DNA of 64,000 nucleotides. Source: Dyella_B nitratireducens (GTDB taxonomy: Bacteria > Pseudomonadota > Gammaproteobacteria > Xanthomonadales > Rhodanobacteraceae). A model generated the notes under the pieces. The model searched no databases and was not told the DNA's origin. It worked only from the letters and a program-made list of their open reading frames with translations. Location: contig NZ_CP064032.1 of assembly GCF_049532905.1 (NCBI RefSeq), forward strand, positions 5,022,001-5,086,000, in the 5' to 3' direction. Shown here one piece after another: positions 62,000 through 64,000 of the stretch (positions are counted from its first letter, which is position 1; every line of letters starts with the position of its first letter). The position numbers and the translations under genes are program-made.

Positions 62000-62082
62000 G
62001 AGGCGTTCGGATTCCATTCGCGCACGCGTCAGCGCGCCGCATGCATGCAGCGTATTGCAACAACGAGGATGGTTTCGGTCGC

Positions 62083-62111
62083 AAAAAAAGCCGACGGCAA
62101 ACGCCGTCGGC
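62083..62111 (-). terminator. Intrinsic terminator of the 62145 gene
   Basis: Minus-strand stem GCCGACGGCG/CGCCGTCGGC-type hairpin followed by seven T. Confidence 0.88.
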
Positions 62112-62144
62112 AGATTCGCAACGAACTGGTAATGCTGGCGTGTC

Positions 62145-62504
62145 TTACCAGGCTTTCACGTCGACCACGCTGAGCGAGTAGCTCTGCATGTCCGACTGGT
62201 AATGCAGCAGGCGGCCCAGGTCGAATTCCACCGACTGGCCGGGGCTGACGTTGGTGGTGCCGGCGGGCCAGCCCACCTTGGAGGCGAGCACGTTGCCGGA
62301 GCCGTCCTTCGCATCCAGGCGAACCTGGGCAGCGGCGGCAGCGGAGCAATTGTTGACCAGCTTGCCCTTGACGCTCAGACGGGTGGCGACACCCGTGCCG
62401 ACTGCGGAGACTTTGACGTCCTGGATGGCGAAATCGCCAGCGGCACAGGCGTGGGCAGCGATGGGAGCGACCAGCAGCAGGGTCGCGGCGAGTACGGTCT
62501 TCAT
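62145..62504 (-). CDS. Small secreted FxLYD-like protein B
   Basis: 119 residues, signal peptide MKTVLAATLLLVAPIAAHA and a domain nearly identical to protein A. ATG 62504 was chosen, where the signal peptide begins; codons upstream to 62615 include the promoter. It has its own sigma28 promoter and its own terminator, so both copies are independent late-flagellar transcription units. Confidence 0.87.
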   Translation of the reverse strand: MKTVLAATLLLVAPIAAHACAAGDFAIQDVKVSAVGTGVATRLSVKGKLVNNCSAAAAAQVRLDAKDGSGNVLASKVGWPAGTTNVSPGQSVEFDLGRLLHYQSDMQSYSLSVVDVKAW

Positions 62505-62560
62505 GGATGAGTCCTTAGGGGGAAAAAGGGCGTATACGTCGAAACAGCAGTCGGAAAGGG

Positions 62561-62587
62561 TTATCGACCTGGGCGGGACAAACTTTA
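62561..62587 (-). promoter_or_regulatory. Sigma28 promoter of secreted protein B
   Basis: Minus strand TAAAGTTT-N11-GTCGATAA: perfect -35, seven of eight at -10, 57 bp before the ATG. Confidence 0.82.
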
Positions 62588-62618
62588 GGGACGCCTGCAT
62601 TCCCCGAAGACTCAAAAG

Positions 62619-62644
62619 AAAACCCCCGGCAAGCCGGGGGTTTT
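62619..62644. terminator. Bidirectional intrinsic terminator
   Basis: AAAACCCCCGGC-AA-GCCGGGGGTTTT, a strong stem with T-tract on both strands; it ends the porin gene on the minus strand. Confidence 0.9.
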
Positions 62645-62675
62645 CGGGCAGCTCACACTTGCGTGCGGCGATCTA

Positions 62676-63320
62676 TCAGAAGCGGTATTCCACCGAAGCG
62701 GAATAGGCCGCCACGTTCGTGCGGTTACGACCGACGCCAACGTAGTTCTCGCTGGTGCTGTTGCCGGTGTTGATGCGGTAGTTGTCGTAGTTCAGACCGA
62801 CGCTGAAATGCCTGGTCAGGTCATAACCCACGCCCAGACCCGCATACAGACCGTTGTTGTAGGTCGTGTAGTTGGTGCCGAAGCCGCCGGAGGCGAGGTC
62901 GAACTTGGTCTGCGAACGCAGGTAGCCGGCGTGCGCGGTAACGAACCAGTTCTCATACACGTTGTACTTGCCGTTCACGCCGATGGTGACGGCACGGGCC
63001 TTGGTGGAAAGCGAGGCAAAGCCGTCGCCGATATCAGCCTTGGGGCGACCCAGGTAGGCATAACCGATTTCCGGACCAACGATGCCGTTCCAGCGCCAGC
63101 CGAAGCGCACGTTCTGGAACACGCTGTTGTTGTGGTCGAGCAGGCTGGTGCGGGCCTGGGTCTGGCCAAGCTGGCCGTCAACGAAGAAGTTGTCTTGCCA
63201 GTTGGGGTTGACGTTGGCGCCGTAGGTAGGGGTGCTGGCGTCGTCCGCATGAGCGGCCTGGCTCAGCACGGGGGACAGGGCAAGCGCGGCCACGGCGGCC
63301 GAGAGGACTAGCTTATTCAT
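62676..63320 (-). CDS. Outer-membrane beta-barrel protein (OmpX/Ail-like)
   Basis: 214 residues. Signal peptide MNKLVLSAAVAALALSPVLSQAAHA; about eight amphipathic strands (FFVDGQLGQTQ, FGWRWNGIVGPEIGYAYLG, VTIGVNGKYNVYENWFVTAHAGYL, GLYAGLGVGYDLTRHFSVGLNYDNYRI, each read in parts) and the terminal aromatic signature SVEYRF. Function unknown. ATG 63320 chosen at the signal peptide. Confidence 0.88.
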   Translation of the reverse strand: MNKLVLSAAVAALALSPVLSQAAHADDASTPTYGANVNPNWQDNFFVDGQLGQTQARTSLLDHNNSVFQNVRFGWRWNGIVGPEIGYAYLGRPKADIGDGFASLSTKARAVTIGVNGKYNVYENWFVTAHAGYLRSQTKFDLASGGFGTNYTTYNNGLYAGLGVGYDLTRHFSVGLNYDNYRINTGNSTSENYVGVGRNRTNVAAYSASVEYRF

Positions 63321-63632
63321 GGAGGACTCCATCTCTTTCTTATGTGCCGTCGGCGCGATGGGGAAGTCGCGGCGAGGGGCCGTGCGGGGATACACGACGT
63401 AACAAGTTTGTAACAATAGTCCTGAACAAAGCTTTTCCGGGTGTTTCACGGCGCGCGCGCTGTTCAGTTTTGCCGCTGCGCGGCAGCAATTTCATGCGAG
63501 TCCGAAATCGAGGCGGCACAACGCCTGCGCGTGACCTCTGGCAGGGGAGCAGGGTATGCGCACATGGCTAGGATCGTGGCCTTACGCCGCCTTCACGTTC
63601 ATGTTGGCGGCCTCGCGCACCAGGAGACGCCC
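63321..63632. other. 312 bp divergent intergenic region
   Basis: It separates the porin (minus) and the peptidase (plus) and must hold both promoters. No sigma28, sigma54 or repeat element is recognisable. Confidence 0.4.
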
Positions 63633-64000
63633 TTGAAACGCACCCCGCTTGCCACCGCCATCCTTGCCACCGTGCTGGGATGCACCGCCCTCGTCGTTCA
63701 TGCCGACGATGTGCCCGCCCCGCAGAACGTTCCCTACAGCGCCGGCACGATCAAGATCGACGTGGACGCCTCCGATATCGCCCACCGTGTGTTCCGCGTG
63801 CACGAAACGATCCCGGTTGCGGCGGCCGGCAAGCTGACGTTGCTGTACCCGGAGTGGATTCCGGGCAACCACTCGCCCACCGGCCCGATCGACAAATTCG
63901 CCGGCCTCACCGTGAAGGCCAATGGCAAGGTGCTGCCGTGGACGCGTGACGAGTACAACGTGTACGCGTTCAACGTCGATGTGCCCCAAGGCGCCGGCAG
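63633..64000 (+). CDS. M61-type glycyl aminopeptidase, N-terminal part (runs off the window)
   Basis: 122 residues up to the edge from TTG 63633, preceded by AGGAGA. Signal peptide (KRTPLATAILATVLGCTALVVHA), then the peptidase M61 N-terminal domain (FRVHETIPV; LLYPEWIPGNHSPTGPIDKFAGLTV, read in parts). M61 enzymes of this group are exported metallopeptidases with a C-terminal PDZ domain; the zinc site lies beyond the window. Confidence 0.82.
   Translation, partial: MKRTPLATAILATVLGCTALVVHADDVPAPQNVPYSAGTIKIDVDASDIAHRVFRVHETIPVAAAGKLTLLYPEWIPGNHSPTGPIDKFAGLTVKANGKVLPWTRDEYNVYAFNVDVPQGAG

Overview
The window looks like a chromosomal segment of a high-GC gammaproteobacterium of the Xanthomonadales (Lysobacterales), most likely family Rhodanobacteraceae (Dyella/Luteibacter/Rhodanobacter type). 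This is inferred from gene order (fliC-fliD-fliS-fliT, PilZ, fleQ, fliE to fliR, flhB-flhA-flhF-fleN-fliA-cheYZA-motCD), which follows the Xanthomonas/Pseudomonas polar-flagellum plan, and not from a database comparison. About 45 kb of the 64 kb is one flagellar and chemotaxis locus, nearly all on the plus strand.

Layout. 1-2.75 kb (minus): the start of hipA, hipB, a MarR-GNAT fusion regulator and an AAA ATPase. 3-8 kb (minus): a 1662-residue multidomain glycosyltransferase/methyltransferase, divergent from flagellin and carrying its own sigma54-type promoter, so probably a flagellin glycosylation enzyme. 8.4-12 kb: fliC, fliD, fliS, fliT. 12.1-19 kb (minus): an inserted island of two very large, unrecognised effector- or toxin-like proteins with near-identical N-termini and promoters, which arose by a tandem duplication that copied the first codons of the neighbouring PilZ gene. 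19-40.6 kb: PilZ protein, FleQ, the full export apparatus, basal body and switch, FlhF, FleN and FliA. 40.8-46.5 kb: cheY, cheZ, cheA, motC, motD, cheW. 46.5-47.9 kb (minus): a second FliK-like protein with an FlhB C-domain homologue. 48.1-59.7 kb: a second chemosensory set (STAS, response regulator, cheA, three receptors, cheW, cheR, cheD, cheB, STAS). 59.7-60.4 kb: a nest of repeats inserted in one another. 60.4-64 kb: a lipoprotein plus Tae1-like amidase pair, two secreted paralogues with FliA-type promoters, an outer-membrane beta-barrel and the start of an M61-type peptidase.

Regulation can be read from the DNA. FleQ/RpoN-type (-24/-12) promoters precede fliE, fliL and the giant glycosyltransferase. 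FliA (sigma28) promoters precede fliC, probably fliD, the fliK-like gene (minus), the STAS-cheY-cheA set (plus), cheW-mcp and both small secreted proteins near 62 kb. Regulators, sigma factor and many late targets therefore sit in one locus, and the secreted pair extends the FliA regulon beyond motility proteins.

The locus is also full of short non-coding repeats: a 72-74 bp GTAGGTTGGGG palindrome, an ATTCCGGCGAA-type paired repeat, its 75 bp CCCCGGCGAA relative, a CTCCCTCCCC paired repeat, and two MITE-like elements with terminal inverted repeats and 4 bp target duplications. One MITE separates flhF from fleN, and removing it restores a GTGA stop/start overlap. One 75 bp repeat lies in frame inside the start of fliP. 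The strongest candidates for undescribed biology are the duplicated effector-like island, the giant glycosyltransferase, and the FliA-controlled secreted proteins.
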